Below the pieces are notes generated by a model. That model saw nothing but the letters and a program-made list of their open reading frames with translations. It searched no databases and had not been told where the DNA came from. Below, piece by piece: positions 17,099 to 26,275 of a DNA stretch of 64,000 nt (positions within the stretch are counted from its first letter, which is position 1; each line of letters starts with the position of its first letter). The stretch spans positions 2,976,001-3,040,000 of the forward strand of contig OZ240668.1 of the NCBI GenBank assembly GCA_965198655.1, in the 5' to 3' direction. The position numbers and the translations under genes were made by a program. The DNA comes from Lichenicola sp965198655. Lineage in GTDB: Bacteria > Pseudomonadota > Alphaproteobacteria > Acetobacterales > Acetobacteraceae.

Positions 17099-18115
17099 TC
17101 AGAGCAGCCCTGCTTCCCGGAGCAGCTTCGCCGAATCCTGGTCGTCGCCCAGCGCCGCCGGCGCGATCGCGGGCGGGTCGAGCCGGTCGAACGGGGTGAG
17201 CAGCGGGTTCGCCTTGACGCCGCGGGCGAGCGGATACTCGAAGTCGATGTCGCCCTGCGCCACGGCGGTCTGCACCGGGGCGCTAACCAGGTAGGCCAGG
17301 AAGCGCTGCGCCGCCGCCTGGTGCCTGGACGACTTCAGCACCGCGGCACCCGACACGTTGATCAGCCCGCCCACGTCGCCGTCCGCGAAGTGGTGGATCC
17401 GGCTCGCCGTGGCGGCACCCTTCTCCTGCCGCAGACGCGCCCAGTAGTAGTTGTTGATGATGCCGACCGGGGCGGCGCCGCGATCCACCGCCGCCACCAC
17501 GCCCTCGTCGTCGTCGAACACCTGCGCGTTGGCCTTGAGCGCCCGGAGCCAGGCCAGCGCCGTGTCACGGTCCTTCAGCTTGGCCACCGCCTCGACCAAG
17601 GGCAGGAAGTCGGCATCCGCCGGCGCAATCGCCAGCCGGCCCTTCCATTCCGGCCGCGCCAGGTCGAGCAGCGAAGCCGGCAGCTTGTTCTCCGCGATCG
17701 AAGCGGGGTTGAACACCAGCACGTTCTCGCGCGCCAGCACGCCCAGCCAGTTCCCGGTCGTGGCGCTGTCGCGCGCCGGAACGTCGTCCAGGGTCCTCTT
17801 GGTCACTGGCGCCAGCAGCCCCTTCTCGTCCAGCAGCACCAGCTCCGGGGAGTTCTCGGTGAAGTAGACGTCGGCCGGGGACGCGGCGCCTTCCTGCACG
17901 ATCTGGCTGGCGATCTCCGGCGCCTCGCCGTAGCGGGTGCGTACGGCGATGCCGGTCTGCCGGGTGAACCCGGCCGTGAGCTGGTCGACCATCTGGCGAT
18001 GCTGGGCGCTGTAGAGGGTGAGCGTTTCCGCACCCCACGCCAGCGTCGGTGCTGCCAGGTCCAGGCCGGCGAACAGCAGGCAGCCGGACAGGACGATGGC
18101 GGGCGGCACGCGCAT
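17099..18115 (-). CDS. fbpA: Periplasmic iron(III)-type binding protein (FbpA-like)
   Basis: The 338-residue protein has a signal peptide ending near LAWGAE and the FbpA-type start LTLYSAQHRQMVDQLTAGF. Also visible are DVYFTENSPELVLLDEKGLL and the tyrosine pair in GIINNYYWARL that coordinates iron in this family. It starts the import operon (fbpA-repeat-fbpB-fbpC). The substrate is inferred from family and could also be another metal chelate. Confidence 0.9.
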   Translation of the reverse strand: MRVPPAIVLSGCLLFAGLDLAAPTLAWGAETLTLYSAQHRQMVDQLTAGFTRQTGIAVRTRYGEAPEIASQIVQEGAASPADVYFTENSPELVLLDEKGLLAPVTKRTLDDVPARDSATTGNWLGVLARENVLVFNPASIAENKLPASLLDLARPEWKGRLAIAPADADFLPLVEAVAKLKDRDTALAWLRALKANAQVFDDDEGVVAAVDRGAAPVGIINNYYWARLRQEKGAATASRIHHFADGDVGGLINVSGAAVLKSSRHQAAAQRFLAYLVSAPVQTAVAQGDIDFEYPLARGVKANPLLTPFDRLDPPAIAPAALGDDQDSAKLLREAGLL

Positions 18116-18285
18116 GGAGCGGATCTCGATCTGGTTGCGAGCTGTTCTTAACTTCGGCGTCGCTGCCCGTCAAATGCGGGCCGTGCGCGACCGTTGCCGG
18201 GGTGCAACAAACACGGCAGAACGGGCACAGGGCCGGAACCTGGGGCCGACCCTGATGTTTCGAGATAAACCTGGAGATGAAGAAG

Positions 18286-18474
18286 ATGTTTCACGCGACC
18301 TGCCGCATGCTCCTCACCGTCGGGCTGCTTGCCGGTGCCACCGCCGGGCTGTCCGCCTGCAACACCCTAAGCGGTGCCGGCCAGGACGCCAGCGCCCTCG
18401 GCCATGACGTGTCGAAGGGCGCCACCGCGACCCAGCAGGCCGTGACCGGCAACACCGGCCTCGCGACCCACTGA
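18286..18474 (+). CDS. Entericidin-like small lipoprotein
   Basis: The 62-residue product has a lipoprotein signal with lipobox LSAC, then NTLSGAGQDASALGHDVSKGA, the usual entericidin EcnA/EcnB pattern. ATG 18286 lies 9 bases after GGAG; ATG 18277 (MKKMFH) is the alternative but abuts the ribosome-binding site. Such lipoproteins are short envelope proteins tied to stationary-phase stress, and their toxicity in other genera is unproven here. Confidence 0.85.
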   Translation: MFHATCRMLLTVGLLAGATAGLSACNTLSGAGQDASALGHDVSKGATATQQAVTGNTGLATH

Positions 18475-18600
18475 CGGAGCCCGCGGGACGCGACGGGTAT
18501 CAGGCCGCCAATCCAGGATTGTTGATGGTGCCCTACGGCAACGGGTCGCGGCGCGGCTCGTTCGCCTGTCGGGGGAAAAACCAAAGTCCTGGAGCGACCG

Positions 18601-18804
18601 ATGCAGATCGCAGATCGAGGCAAGACCAAACTACCCGGCAACCACGGGCAGTTCGGCGACGGCGCCGCCACGGAAGCCTATCGTCCGTTGCGCGCGACAC
18701 AGAAAGTCAGGGTGAAACCCATCGTGCCACGTGGCCAGAACGACGCCGCATCCTCGCCTGAGCCGAACCGCGGGGTCAGCCACTCGAGCCCGATCTCAAA
18801 CTGA
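18601..18804 (+). CDS. Possible small hypothetical protein
   Basis: A 67-residue frame begins MQIADRGKTKLPGNHGQFGD, with GGAG 6 bases before the ATG. The product is hydrophilic, with no signal, membrane segment or motif that I recognise. The ribosome-binding site is the only positive evidence. If it is not a gene, the 341 bases at 18475-18815 hold no feature that I can identify. Confidence 0.35.
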   Translation: MQIADRGKTKLPGNHGQFGDGAATEAYRPLRATQKVRVKPIVPRGQNDAASSPEPNRGVSHSSPISN

Positions 18805-18815
18805 GCCGGTCCGGC

Positions 18816-19376
18816 TCAGCCTTGTCCCTCATGCGCGGTCTTGGTGGCCCACAGCTTCACCGCGTCCAGCATGCGGGACACGTGACCGTCCGGATCCATG
18901 GCGTCGTAGGCCGCGAGAATGGTTCCGTCCGGCGCGATGGCATAGGAAGTCCGGCTGGCATAGCTGGACACGATCGGCAGCGTCGCGTGGTAGGCGTGCG
19001 CGATGCTGCCATCGGCGTCCGCCGCCACGGGGAACCGGCTCTGGCAGGCGCTGACGGAGAACCGGTCCAGCGTGGCGATCTTGTCCTCCGAGACGCCCAG
19101 CACCTGTGCGCCGAGCCTGTCGAACTGGGGCATCGCCTCGGCGAAATCGTGCGCCTCCACCGTGCAGCCCCGCGTGAAGGCGGCGGGATAGAAGTAGACC
19201 ACCACCGGTCCCTTGCGCAGCATCGCGGCGAGCGAGGCATCGAACTCCTTGCCGCCCAGGGTGGCGCGGGCGTGGAAGTCCGGAGCCTTGGCACCCGCAG
19301 GCAACGCCGCCCGCGCGCTCCCCGCGGCCAGGACCGCCAGCAGCAGCCCGGCGGCAAGGGCGCTACGAGCGCGCAT
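18816..19376 (-). CDS. Periplasmic AhpC/TSA-type peroxiredoxin
   Basis: This 186-residue thiol peroxidase has an N-terminal signal peptide (cleavage near ARAAL). The peroxidatic site is FYPAAFTRGC with C71, and a second cysteine C111 (SVSACQSRF) could resolve it. The pattern is closest to the BCP/PrxQ branch. It overlaps the end of the upstream transglycosylase gene by 14 bases and probably shares its transcript, protecting envelope components from peroxide. Confidence 0.9.
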   Translation of the reverse strand: MRARSALAAGLLLAVLAAGSARAALPAGAKAPDFHARATLGGKEFDASLAAMLRKGPVVVYFYPAAFTRGCTVEAHDFAEAMPQFDRLGAQVLGVSEDKIATLDRFSVSACQSRFPVAADADGSIAHAYHATLPIVSSYASRTSYAIAPDGTILAAYDAMDPDGHVSRMLDAVKLWATKTAHEGQG

Positions 19377-20820
19377 CGGGCGACACCACCATGCACTCCG
19401 ACCGCCCGTTCTTCAGGCGCTCGCAGGCCTGCATCGCCTCGCCCCGGGACAGGCCGGTGAGCCGGGCGCGGTAGAGCCGCGCCCCGCGGCCCTGCCGGAT
19501 GCCGGCGATCTCGGCCCTAGTATGCGACAAGGAGGCGTGCGACTGCGCCGCCCCCGCCGCCTGGTTCGCCTGCGCCTCGGTGCCGAACGCGCCGACCTGC
19601 ACCGACCAGTTGCGGGCGCCGCCGCGACCGGCATCGCGAAGCAGCGGTGCCGGCTCGGCCATGGCGGCGCGGATCAGCGTGAAGCGCTGGTGCCGGACGG
19701 GCTCGCGCGGCGCGGCCGATGCGAGCTGCACCGCCCGGGCCGACGGCTCGGGGACCGGAACGGCCGGCAGCACGGCTCGCTGCACGGGAGTCGGCGCCGG
19801 CGTCCAGGCCCTGGCCGAGGCCTCGCCAGCGGCCTCGGCTGGAGCCGCCGCAGCCAGGGTGTCCGGCGCCGCCACGCCATGCGACGCCCAGGCCGCCCGC
19901 ACCGAGTCGGCCGGCGCCGCGGCGTCGGGCCCCGCCGCTGCCGCCGACGCAATCCCGGCCGGGCGGGCGGCAGAAAGGGTGTTCCAGGCCCGCGTGTAGG
20001 ATGGGGCGGTCCCGCCGCCGGAGGACGGCGCTTCCGCCACCTGCACCGGTTGCTCGGCATCCCTGCCCTGATCGAGGTCGCGACGGCTGGTCCAGGCCAG
20101 CCGCACCGAGCGGGTCTGGTCGCTGTCCTGCGCCGACGGAGCGGCCTCGTCGGAGCCGGTTCGGCTGGCGATCAGCAGGTCGGCCTGCGAGCGGTTCTTC
20201 GGCCAAATGCCGGCGATCTGCGGGCCGATGATGGCGACATATTGCCGGGTTTCGCGCGGCAGCGGCCGGTTCCGGGTCAGGAAGTCGTCCAGCCGGCCGG
20301 GCCCGGTGTTGTAGGCGGCCAGAAAGCCGGGCGCGCCGTAGATCTCGTACATCTGCCGGATATAGGCGGTGCCGGCCATGATGTTGTCGTGCGGCTCGAA
20401 GGCGTCGTCGCCGAGGCTGTACTGGACGCGGAGGTCGTCATAGGTGGGCGCCATGAGCTGCATCAGCCCCATGGCGCCGACCGGCGAGGTGGTCAGGGTG
20501 CCGTTGCGGAACTGCTCGCCGCCCGATTCGCGGCCGATCACCGCCCGGATCCAGGCGTCGGGCACGTCGAACTTCCTGGACGCTTCCTCGATGTAGGGAC
20601 CCCACGGATCGTCCGGCGGTCCGGGCGGCGCGTAGTAGCTTCGGGCGTGGGCGCGATATTGCGCGGCTTCCTGCGCCACCGGGATGTCCGGGCGGGTGGG
20701 CGTGCCGGCGCAGGCGGCGAGCAGCGTCAGCAGGGAAGCGGCGCCGAGCAGCCCGAGCGGCGGACGGGCCCGGCCGGGAGCCTGGCGTTCGAGGGGTCGA
20801 TCGTTGGCGGGTCGCGTCAT
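19363..20820 (-). CDS. Lytic transglycosylase lipoprotein with SPOR domain
   Basis: The 485-residue envelope enzyme has a lipobox LLAAC at C37. An SLT-type lysozyme fold holds the catalytic glutamate E98 (GRESGGEQFRNG), followed by GAMGLMQLMAPTYDDL and LAAYNTGPGRLDDFL. A long alanine/proline-rich linker leads to a C-terminal SPOR domain (SVQVGAFGTEAQANQAAG) that binds denuded glycan strands. ATG 20820 was chosen because it starts the lipoprotein signal; the open frame extends further upstream without homology. It probably acts in peptidoglycan remodelling at division sites. Confidence 0.9.
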   Translation of the reverse strand: MTRPANDRPLERQAPGRARPPLGLLGAASLLTLLAACAGTPTRPDIPVAQEAAQYRAHARSYYAPPGPPDDPWGPYIEEASRKFDVPDAWIRAVIGRESGGEQFRNGTLTTSPVGAMGLMQLMAPTYDDLRVQYSLGDDAFEPHDNIMAGTAYIRQMYEIYGAPGFLAAYNTGPGRLDDFLTRNRPLPRETRQYVAIIGPQIAGIWPKNRSQADLLIASRTGSDEAAPSAQDSDQTRSVRLAWTSRRDLDQGRDAEQPVQVAEAPSSGGGTAPSYTRAWNTLSAARPAGIASAAAAGPDAAAPADSVRAAWASHGVAAPDTLAAAAPAEAAGEASARAWTPAPTPVQRAVLPAVPVPEPSARAVQLASAAPREPVRHQRFTLIRAAMAEPAPLLRDAGRGGARNWSVQVGAFGTEAQANQAAGAAQSHASLSHTRAEIAGIRQGRGARLYRARLTGLSRGEAMQACERLKNGRSECMVVSPDARS

Positions 20821-21097
20821 CGGTCGATCATCTCCGCGTTCCGGCCCAGGGGCCGGCCGATCAGGCAGCGGGTCCGTGCAATGCGGGCCGAGCTGCGTCA
20901 CGATCCGGCGCGATTGCGGCAGGATCGTGGCGGCGCTCACACAAGCGTGCGCGAACCTGATCGAGCCATTACCGCGCATCCCACTGTGCCGCAACATCAA
21001 CCGCATGGTCGGCGACGCTCAGCGGGAGGGCGCGGCTCGCTGCCGCAGGATATCGATCGAGTTGCCGCCTCGCGCCGGATCGGCTACGCCGCCGGTG

Positions 21098-22027
21098 ATG
21101 AACGCCCTCCCGCCCGTGTCGGAGCGCCAGTCCCGCACGGGCACGACGGCGCTCGACCGGATGCTGGCGCAGGACGCGGCGCGACCCTCCGCCGTCCCGC
21201 CGCCGGAGCTGCTGCTCGACGCCCGCACCGGCCGCAGCACCCGGCAGAAGGCGGCGCGCGACGACCTGCGCTGCGGGCTCGCCTTGTGGCGCCTGGCGTT
21301 GTCGCTCGGCTGGCTCGACATCAAGCTGCGCTATCGCGGCTCGCTGCTCGGGCCGATCTGGCTGACTCTGTCGAGCGGGGTGATGGTCGCCGCGATGGGG
21401 GCGATCTACAGCCTGTTGTTCCACCAGCACCCGCGCGACTACCTGCCCTTCCTCGCCGTGTCGCTGATCCTGTGGCAGGCCGGCATCGGGGCGTTGAGCG
21501 GCGAGGCCTGCAACAGCTTCCTGGGCGCCGAGCAGACCATCCGCTCGGTGCGCATGCCGTTCACCGTGCAGGTGCTCCGCACCGTGGTCGGCAACGTGAT
21601 CGTGCTCGGCCACAACGTGGTGGTGCCGCTGGTGGTGTTCGCGGTGTTCGGCGCCTGGCCGGGCCTGCACGCCCTGCTGGCCCTGCCCGGCTTCGCGTTG
21701 TGGATCCTGGACGGCGCCGCCGCCTGCTACCTGCTGGGCTGCATCTGCGCCCGGTTCCGCGACGTGCCGCCGATCGTCGGCAGCCTGATGCAGATCGCCT
21801 ACTACGTGACCCCGGTGATCTGGAAGCCGTCGCAGCTCGGGGCGCGCGGCTGGTGGCTGCCGCTCAACCCGTTCGACCCGCTGCTCGACGTGGTGCGCAC
21901 GCCGCTGCTCGGCGCCTCGCCCAGCTTGCTGATCTGGGGGGCGGCGCTGGGCTACAGCGCCCTGCTGTGGACGGTGTCCTGGTTCGTGTTCGTGCGCGCC
22001 CGTCCGCGCCTCGCGTTCTGGGTCTGA
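21098..22027 (+). CDS. ABC-2 type polysaccharide export permease (Wzm-like)
   Basis: This 309-residue membrane protein has six hydrophobic segments and the family pattern LGWLDIKLRYRGSLLGPIWLT near the start and YYVTPVIW near the end. It would form the channel exporting an undecaprenyl-linked O-antigen or capsule chain. ATG 21098 opens a 40-residue cytoplasmic lead. It is followed 8 bases later by its ATPase. Confidence 0.88.
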   Translation: MNALPPVSERQSRTGTTALDRMLAQDAARPSAVPPPELLLDARTGRSTRQKAARDDLRCGLALWRLALSLGWLDIKLRYRGSLLGPIWLTLSSGVMVAAMGAIYSLLFHQHPRDYLPFLAVSLILWQAGIGALSGEACNSFLGAEQTIRSVRMPFTVQVLRTVVGNVIVLGHNVVVPLVVFAVFGAWPGLHALLALPGFALWILDGAAACYLLGCICARFRDVPPIVGSLMQIAYYVTPVIWKPSQLGARGWWLPLNPFDPLLDVVRTPLLGASPSLLIWGAALGYSALLWTVSWFVFVRARPRLAFWV

Positions 22028-22035
22028 CGCCGGCC

Positions 22036-22896
22036 GTGGACCTGCATCCGGGCGACCACCCCACGGTCGGCCTCGCACCGACGCAAGGCCGGGCCTTCAT
22101 CGCCGTCGACGACCTGTCGCTCGACTTCCCGCTCTACCACGGCGGCGCCCGCTCGCTGAAGAAGACGGTGCTGTCGCTCGCTTCCGCCCGGGTCGCCGCC
22201 GGGCGCGCGGGCGAGCACCGGCAGCCCGGCAGCGGCGGCACCGTCGGCGCCGACCGCACCCGGCGCGTGGTGGTGCAGGCGCTGCGCCACGTTTCCTTCC
22301 GGCTCGACTCCGGCGAGCGGCTCGGCATCGTCGGGCACAACGGCGCCGGCAAGTCGAGCCTGCTGCGGGTGCTGGGCGGCATCTACGAGCCGGTGGCCGG
22401 GCGTATCCACGTCGGCGGCAGCATCAACACCCTGCTCGACACCAATTTCGGCATGAACCTCGACCTCACGGGGCGCGAGAACATCACGCTGCGCGGCCGC
22501 TATGTCGGCCTGTCGTCCGCCGCCATCCGCGCGCTGGAGGACGACGTCGAGGCGTTCGCCTCGCTGGGCGCGTTCCTGGAGCTGCCGGTGCGGCTCTACT
22601 CGTCCGGCATGGTGGTGCGGCTCGGCTTCGGCCTGGCCACCGCGATCGCGCCGCAGGTGCTGCTGATGGACGAGTGGTTCATGGCGGGCGACTCCCGCTT
22701 CGCGGCCAAGGCACATGCCCGGCTGGAAACGGTGGTGCGGGGGGCCGAGATCCTGGTGCTGACCTCGCACATGCCGAGCGTGCTGCGCACTTGGTGCACG
22801 CGGCTGCTGTGGCTGGAGGCGGGCCGCGTCGTCGCCGACGGGCCGGTGGACGAGATCCTGGAGCGCTATGCGGCCGGGGCGGTGCCGGGGCGGTAG
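22036..22896 (+). CDS. ABC polysaccharide export ATPase (Wzt-like)
   Basis: The 286-residue ATPase shows Walker A GHNGAGKSS, the Wzt-typical block LLDTNFGMNLDLTGRENI, a degenerate signature RLYSSGMVVRLGFGLATA and Walker B VLLMDEW. No ATG is available; GTG 22036, 9 bases after the permease stop, gives the expected length. It lacks a C-terminal carbohydrate-binding domain, so it belongs to the KpsT-like/short Wzt class. Glycosyltransferases that would normally follow are absent; an accessory island begins immediately downstream. Confidence 0.88.
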   Translation: MDLHPGDHPTVGLAPTQGRAFIAVDDLSLDFPLYHGGARSLKKTVLSLASARVAAGRAGEHRQPGSGGTVGADRTRRVVVQALRHVSFRLDSGERLGIVGHNGAGKSSLLRVLGGIYEPVAGRIHVGGSINTLLDTNFGMNLDLTGRENITLRGRYVGLSSAAIRALEDDVEAFASLGAFLELPVRLYSSGMVVRLGFGLATAIAPQVLLMDEWFMAGDSRFAAKAHARLETVVRGAEILVLTSHMPSVLRTWCTRLLWLEAGRVVADGPVDEILERYAAGAVPGR

Positions 22897-23016
22897 GGGC
22901 ATCACAGAGCTGGCCCGCGGCTGCGTAGGACAGCGAGCGTGGTCGGAGCTGTCCGGCCTCGACCCGAGCCTGTATTTCGATCCCACCCTGCGCCGCTTCC
23001 AGGGTAACGTTCGCAT

Positions 23017-24603
23017 ATGACAAAACTGCGCGGCGCGCGTTCGCGCGCCGACCTTCGGCACGGCTACGCGGGGACGATTTACAAAGGCCAGGGCAAGACC
23101 CTGGATCGGACATACCTCTACCACACCGAGCATTGGCGATCGGCGGCGAGCTATGTCGCGCTGACCCGGCAGCGGGAGAGTGCCGAGGTGTTTGTCGCGC
23201 GGGAGACGGCGCGGAACGCCGGCCAGCTCGCCCGGCAGATGGCGCGCGGCGAAATTCGGGCGGCATCGATCGCGTGGCCGACACGCGACGAGCTGACCAA
23301 GGAGCACAAGCAGGAGGCCGAGCGCGAGGAGCGGGGCCGCAAGCTGCGGGACGCGCTGACGTACAACACACGGCAGGGCGGCACACTCGACCAGGTGCGC
23401 GGGCTGCTGTCGCCGGCCGGGCGCGAGCTGGTGGACGCCTTGGGCGCCAAGATCGACCGCGAATTCCGGGGCACCGATGCCGAGCGCGGCGAGCTGAAGC
23501 TGCACGGCGTGCGCAGGCTGGCCGAGAAGGAGGCGCGAGAGGGTCCGGTCGATCCGGCTTACGTCCGCCGCCTGGCCGCCGCGTGGGAAGCTCAGGCGCA
23601 GGAGAAGGCGCGCGCGGCCGAGCAGGTACGGGAGGCAGAGCGCGCGCCGGCACCGTTGCTGCCGGCGTGGCGCGATCCGACCGGGCAGGGCCGGGACAGC
23701 TTGGGACGCGGTACGTCCGCCGAGGAGCTGGCGCGGGTTGCCGACCAGGCCCCGGCCGCCGTGCGGGAGGTGGAGGCGCAGAAGGATTATCTGCGGGGTG
23801 CCTATCGCGATCCCGACCAGGCGGCCGACGCGCTGGACAAGCTGATCGAGCGATCCGGCCGCGATCTTCGCGCCGCCGCACGGACCTTGCGGGAGGACGG
23901 GCCGGAGGTGTTGGGCACCTTGCGCGGCCGGGAGGGATTGTTTGCCGGGCGGGCCGCTCAGGACGATCGGGCGCGCGCCAGATCGGCCGCCGCCGCGATC
24001 GGCGGCAGCCTGGACCGGGAGGCGGCGGCGCGGGATGCCGCCGTGCGCCACCATACCGGGGAGGTGGAGCAGCAGCGGGCGCGGGATGCCGTGGAGGTGC
24101 CGGGGCTATCTCCGGCGGCGCTGGCCACGCTCAAGGCCGTGCAGATGGCCGGGCTGACGGCGGAGATACCGCGCGAGGGCGAACGCTATGACGCCCGGCA
24201 GCGGCGAAAGGAGGAGCTGGTGTCCGCCGCGTGGCGCAAGGGCCGGGCCGATCCGCGCGTGGCCAACGAGCTGGACGGGTTCATGGCCGCCGCCAGCGAA
24301 CGGCTTGGCGAGGAGGGCATGCGGAATGCGTCCCGTGCCGCCAGCAGTGGCAGGCGCATGGAGCTGCCTGGTGTCGGGCGCGAGCACCAGGCCGGGTTGG
24401 ACGAACTGGCCCGCTGCTTCGTGCAGGGGCGCGACGAGATGGCGCTTAGCGCGGCTTGGAACCAGCGGGAGGAGCACGAAGCGAAGGAGGCCGAGCGGCA
24501 GCGGGCGCGGGCCGAGGAACGGGAGCGCCGGGGACTGCCGCCAGAGCCGGAGCAGGACCGCGAGCGGCAAAGGCGGGATCGCGGGCTAGGGTTGGGGCGA
24601 TGA
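23017..24603 (+). pseudogene. 3' fragment of a TraA-type conjugative relaxase/helicase
   Basis: The 528-residue frame opens with the last helicase motifs of TraA-type relaxases (LRHGYAGTIYKGQGKTLDRTYL and SAASYVALTRQRESAEVFVAR). It continues as a long charged, probably coiled-coil tail. The relaxase domain and the front of the RecD-like helicase are missing, and an in-frame TAA lies at 23005, so this is a truncated remnant of a mobilisable element. The tail may still be translated from ATG 23017. It marks the left part of the accessory island and contains one GAATTC site at 23461. Confidence 0.85.
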
Positions 24604-24607
24604 GTTC

Positions 24608-25171
24608 TTGACAGCCCGGGAGCTTCAAGAGCCAACCCACAGCCAATCACGGGGGGATGCGACTCTGAGCTACGATGCCCGCGCCGTGGCGAACACGCTT
24701 CTCGATCTTGCCGACGAGAAGGGTATGTCGCTTACGCATATGGTGGTGCATAAGGTGGCATATTACGCACACGGGTGGTTTTTAGCCCAGCACGGCCGCC
24801 CTTTAGTGAGGCAGGAATTTGAAGCTTGGAAGGACGGCCCCGTTCTAAGGCCCGTTTGGGAGACGCTGAAGGTTTCCGGCTCCGCTCCGGTTAAAACTAG
24901 AGCGACGAAGTTCGACCCAGTGCGGCGCACCACGGAGATAGTGGCATCAGCTATGGAGCCAACGGACCGCGAGTTTTTGGCAAACGTGCTGGCGGCATAC
25001 GGCTTCCTCCATGCTTATGAGCTATCCGCGATGACCCATGCGCGAGGTAGCCCTTGGGATTTAGTATGGAACGCGCCGACCAAGCGGGTTACCCTAGGCA
25101 TGAAAATTACCCACGCTTCGATTCGCGCCCACTTCGAGCGCGTATCAGCTCAGGGGGTTAGGGCATCGTAG
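24608..25171 (+). CDS. Panacea-domain (SocA/GepA-like, DUF4065) antitoxin
   Basis: The 187-residue protein carries the Panacea/DUF4065 pattern: YDARAVANTLLDLA, MVVHKVAYYAHGWFLAQHG, then EAWKDGPVLRPVWETLK. Known members such as SocA and PanA neutralise diverse toxins encoded next to them. No upstream ATG exists; TTG 24608 is the best start and lies 5 bases after the relaxase-fragment stop, or a downstream GTG may be used. Base composition is clearly more AT-rich than the flanking chromosome. The next gene on the same strand is the natural candidate partner. Confidence 0.85.
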   Translation: MTARELQEPTHSQSRGDATLSYDARAVANTLLDLADEKGMSLTHMVVHKVAYYAHGWFLAQHGRPLVRQEFEAWKDGPVLRPVWETLKVSGSAPVKTRATKFDPVRRTTEIVASAMEPTDREFLANVLAAYGFLHAYELSAMTHARGSPWDLVWNAPTKRVTLGMKITHASIRAHFERVSAQGVRAS

Positions 25172-25232
25172 CTAGCGGCGCGCCGAATAGCGTTTCGTTT
25201 CAACAGACTCCGACTCCGTGCTAGGCTGCGGC

Positions 25233-25943
25233 ATGGAGCGATTCCCGATTCCCCCGGCGCATGACCTGGTGCAGTTTCCAGCCTCCTCAGCAGAGGACAT
25301 GGCTCGTAGGTATCGCGCGTGGCTTTTGGGCGGGCCAGCCGCATTCTCAAACGACCCCGCAAGGCGGGCCGCTCCCCTGGCGCTCCAGCGAGAAATTGCT
25401 TTGGACATACTGAGGCGGAATGTCCGTCAGGCAAGCCGCCCGAAAGGCCGAGACGCTAACGAGGAGGTTATCGAGGCTGTTTGGCGTTTTGGCGATGGCC
25501 GACGCATCGCAACGTATGAAGCGCCAAATTGGCATTTTGACTTTCTGGCTGGGTTCTCCGCGCGCATCGCCGCTGATCTTTTGATGGTAGAGGACGGAGC
25601 AGCAAGTCTTTTCTGGATTCAGGCTCGGCGTGGAGCGGCACCGAACCAGGCCCAACTCGGGATGCTTCAACGACTGTTCCTATTAAAATCTAAGGACAGC
25701 GACTATGAAGATGTAGGGCTGACAGTACTTGACTTGCGTGAGGTAAGCGAAGGCCGGCGAATCTTGCGTACCTTTTTAATAGATGACCTGCCTTTACCTT
25801 CTGAGTCGCAAGCAGAGGCAATGTTGCAGACGTTTGCGGATGCTCATGCCATTTTGGTTGAGGAGGGATTTGCAAAGGTCCGCGCCGAACATAGGGCTCG
25901 CCGAAGGCGGGATCCACCAGGCCAAGGAGCTATGTTCACGTGA
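25233..25943 (+). CDS. Unrecognised protein beside Panacea antitoxin, candidate toxin
   Basis: I do not recognise this 236-residue protein. It has no signal or membrane segment. The middle (WHFDFLAGFSARIAADLLMV, then SLFWIQARRG) and DYEDVGLTVLDLRE look like a mixed alpha/beta core, and the C-terminus is basic (AEHRARRRRD). ATG 25233 was preferred over an in-frame GTG at 25218. It lies 61 bases after the Panacea gene in the same direction, the usual order for antitoxin-toxin pairs. The toxin role is inferred only from this context. Confidence 0.65.
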   Translation: MERFPIPPAHDLVQFPASSAEDMARRYRAWLLGGPAAFSNDPARRAAPLALQREIALDILRRNVRQASRPKGRDANEEVIEAVWRFGDGRRIATYEAPNWHFDFLAGFSARIAADLLMVEDGAASLFWIQARRGAAPNQAQLGMLQRLFLLKSKDSDYEDVGLTVLDLREVSEGRRILRTFLIDDLPLPSESQAEAMLQTFADAHAILVEEGFAKVRAEHRARRRRDPPGQGAMFT

Positions 25944-26028
25944 CGCCAGCTCCCTGCGTTTAGGCGCAGTAGCTGACTCGAGAGTCACGCTTAGCCCCCC
26001 ATGACGAGGTGGTCTGCGGCACTTGGGC

Positions 26029-26271
26029 TTAGTCGCTCCTTGTTCCCGTTGCCCCACGTGGTGACGAAATCCTTTGCCGAGGCTTCTGCCCGTAAGTGCT
26101 ACGAGATTTAGGCCGTGTTTCGATGCCTGTCTTTTCAAACAAGGCTGCCTTAGCGAGCTGGGGAACCGATGTACCTTCCTGATCGGCCCTTTGCTTTAGC
26201 TTGAGCCATTGTGCCTCAGTGACCCGAAACGCCACGGAATGAACCAGCTCGTTTTCAGCGTGCTCATGCAT
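26029..26271 (-). CDS. Small putative ribbon-helix-helix (MobC-like) protein
   Basis: This 80-residue basic protein has a segment VAFRVTEAQWLKLKQRADQE followed by GTSVPQLAKAAL. That matches the strand-helix-helix pattern of MobC-type relaxosome or plasmid-type RHH DNA-binding proteins, with an arginine-rich tail. ATG 26271 follows the methyltransferase stop by 4 bases, so the two are co-transcribed. It may be a leftover of the mobilisation region whose relaxase remnant lies at 23 kb, or a regulator of the restriction-modification genes. Confidence 0.6.
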   Translation of the reverse strand: MHEHAENELVHSVAFRVTEAQWLKLKQRADQEGTSVPQLAKAALFEKTGIETRPKSRSTYGQKPRQRISSPRGATGTRSD

Positions 26272-26275
26272 AAAG

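Noticed and set aside
19213..22896. A 1227-codon plus-strand open frame across the transglycosylase and exporter genes
   Set aside because: Only the last part (from 22036) encodes a real protein, the Wzt-like ATPase. The rest is the antisense shadow of the lytic transglycosylase gene and an alternative frame of the permease, caused by high GC.
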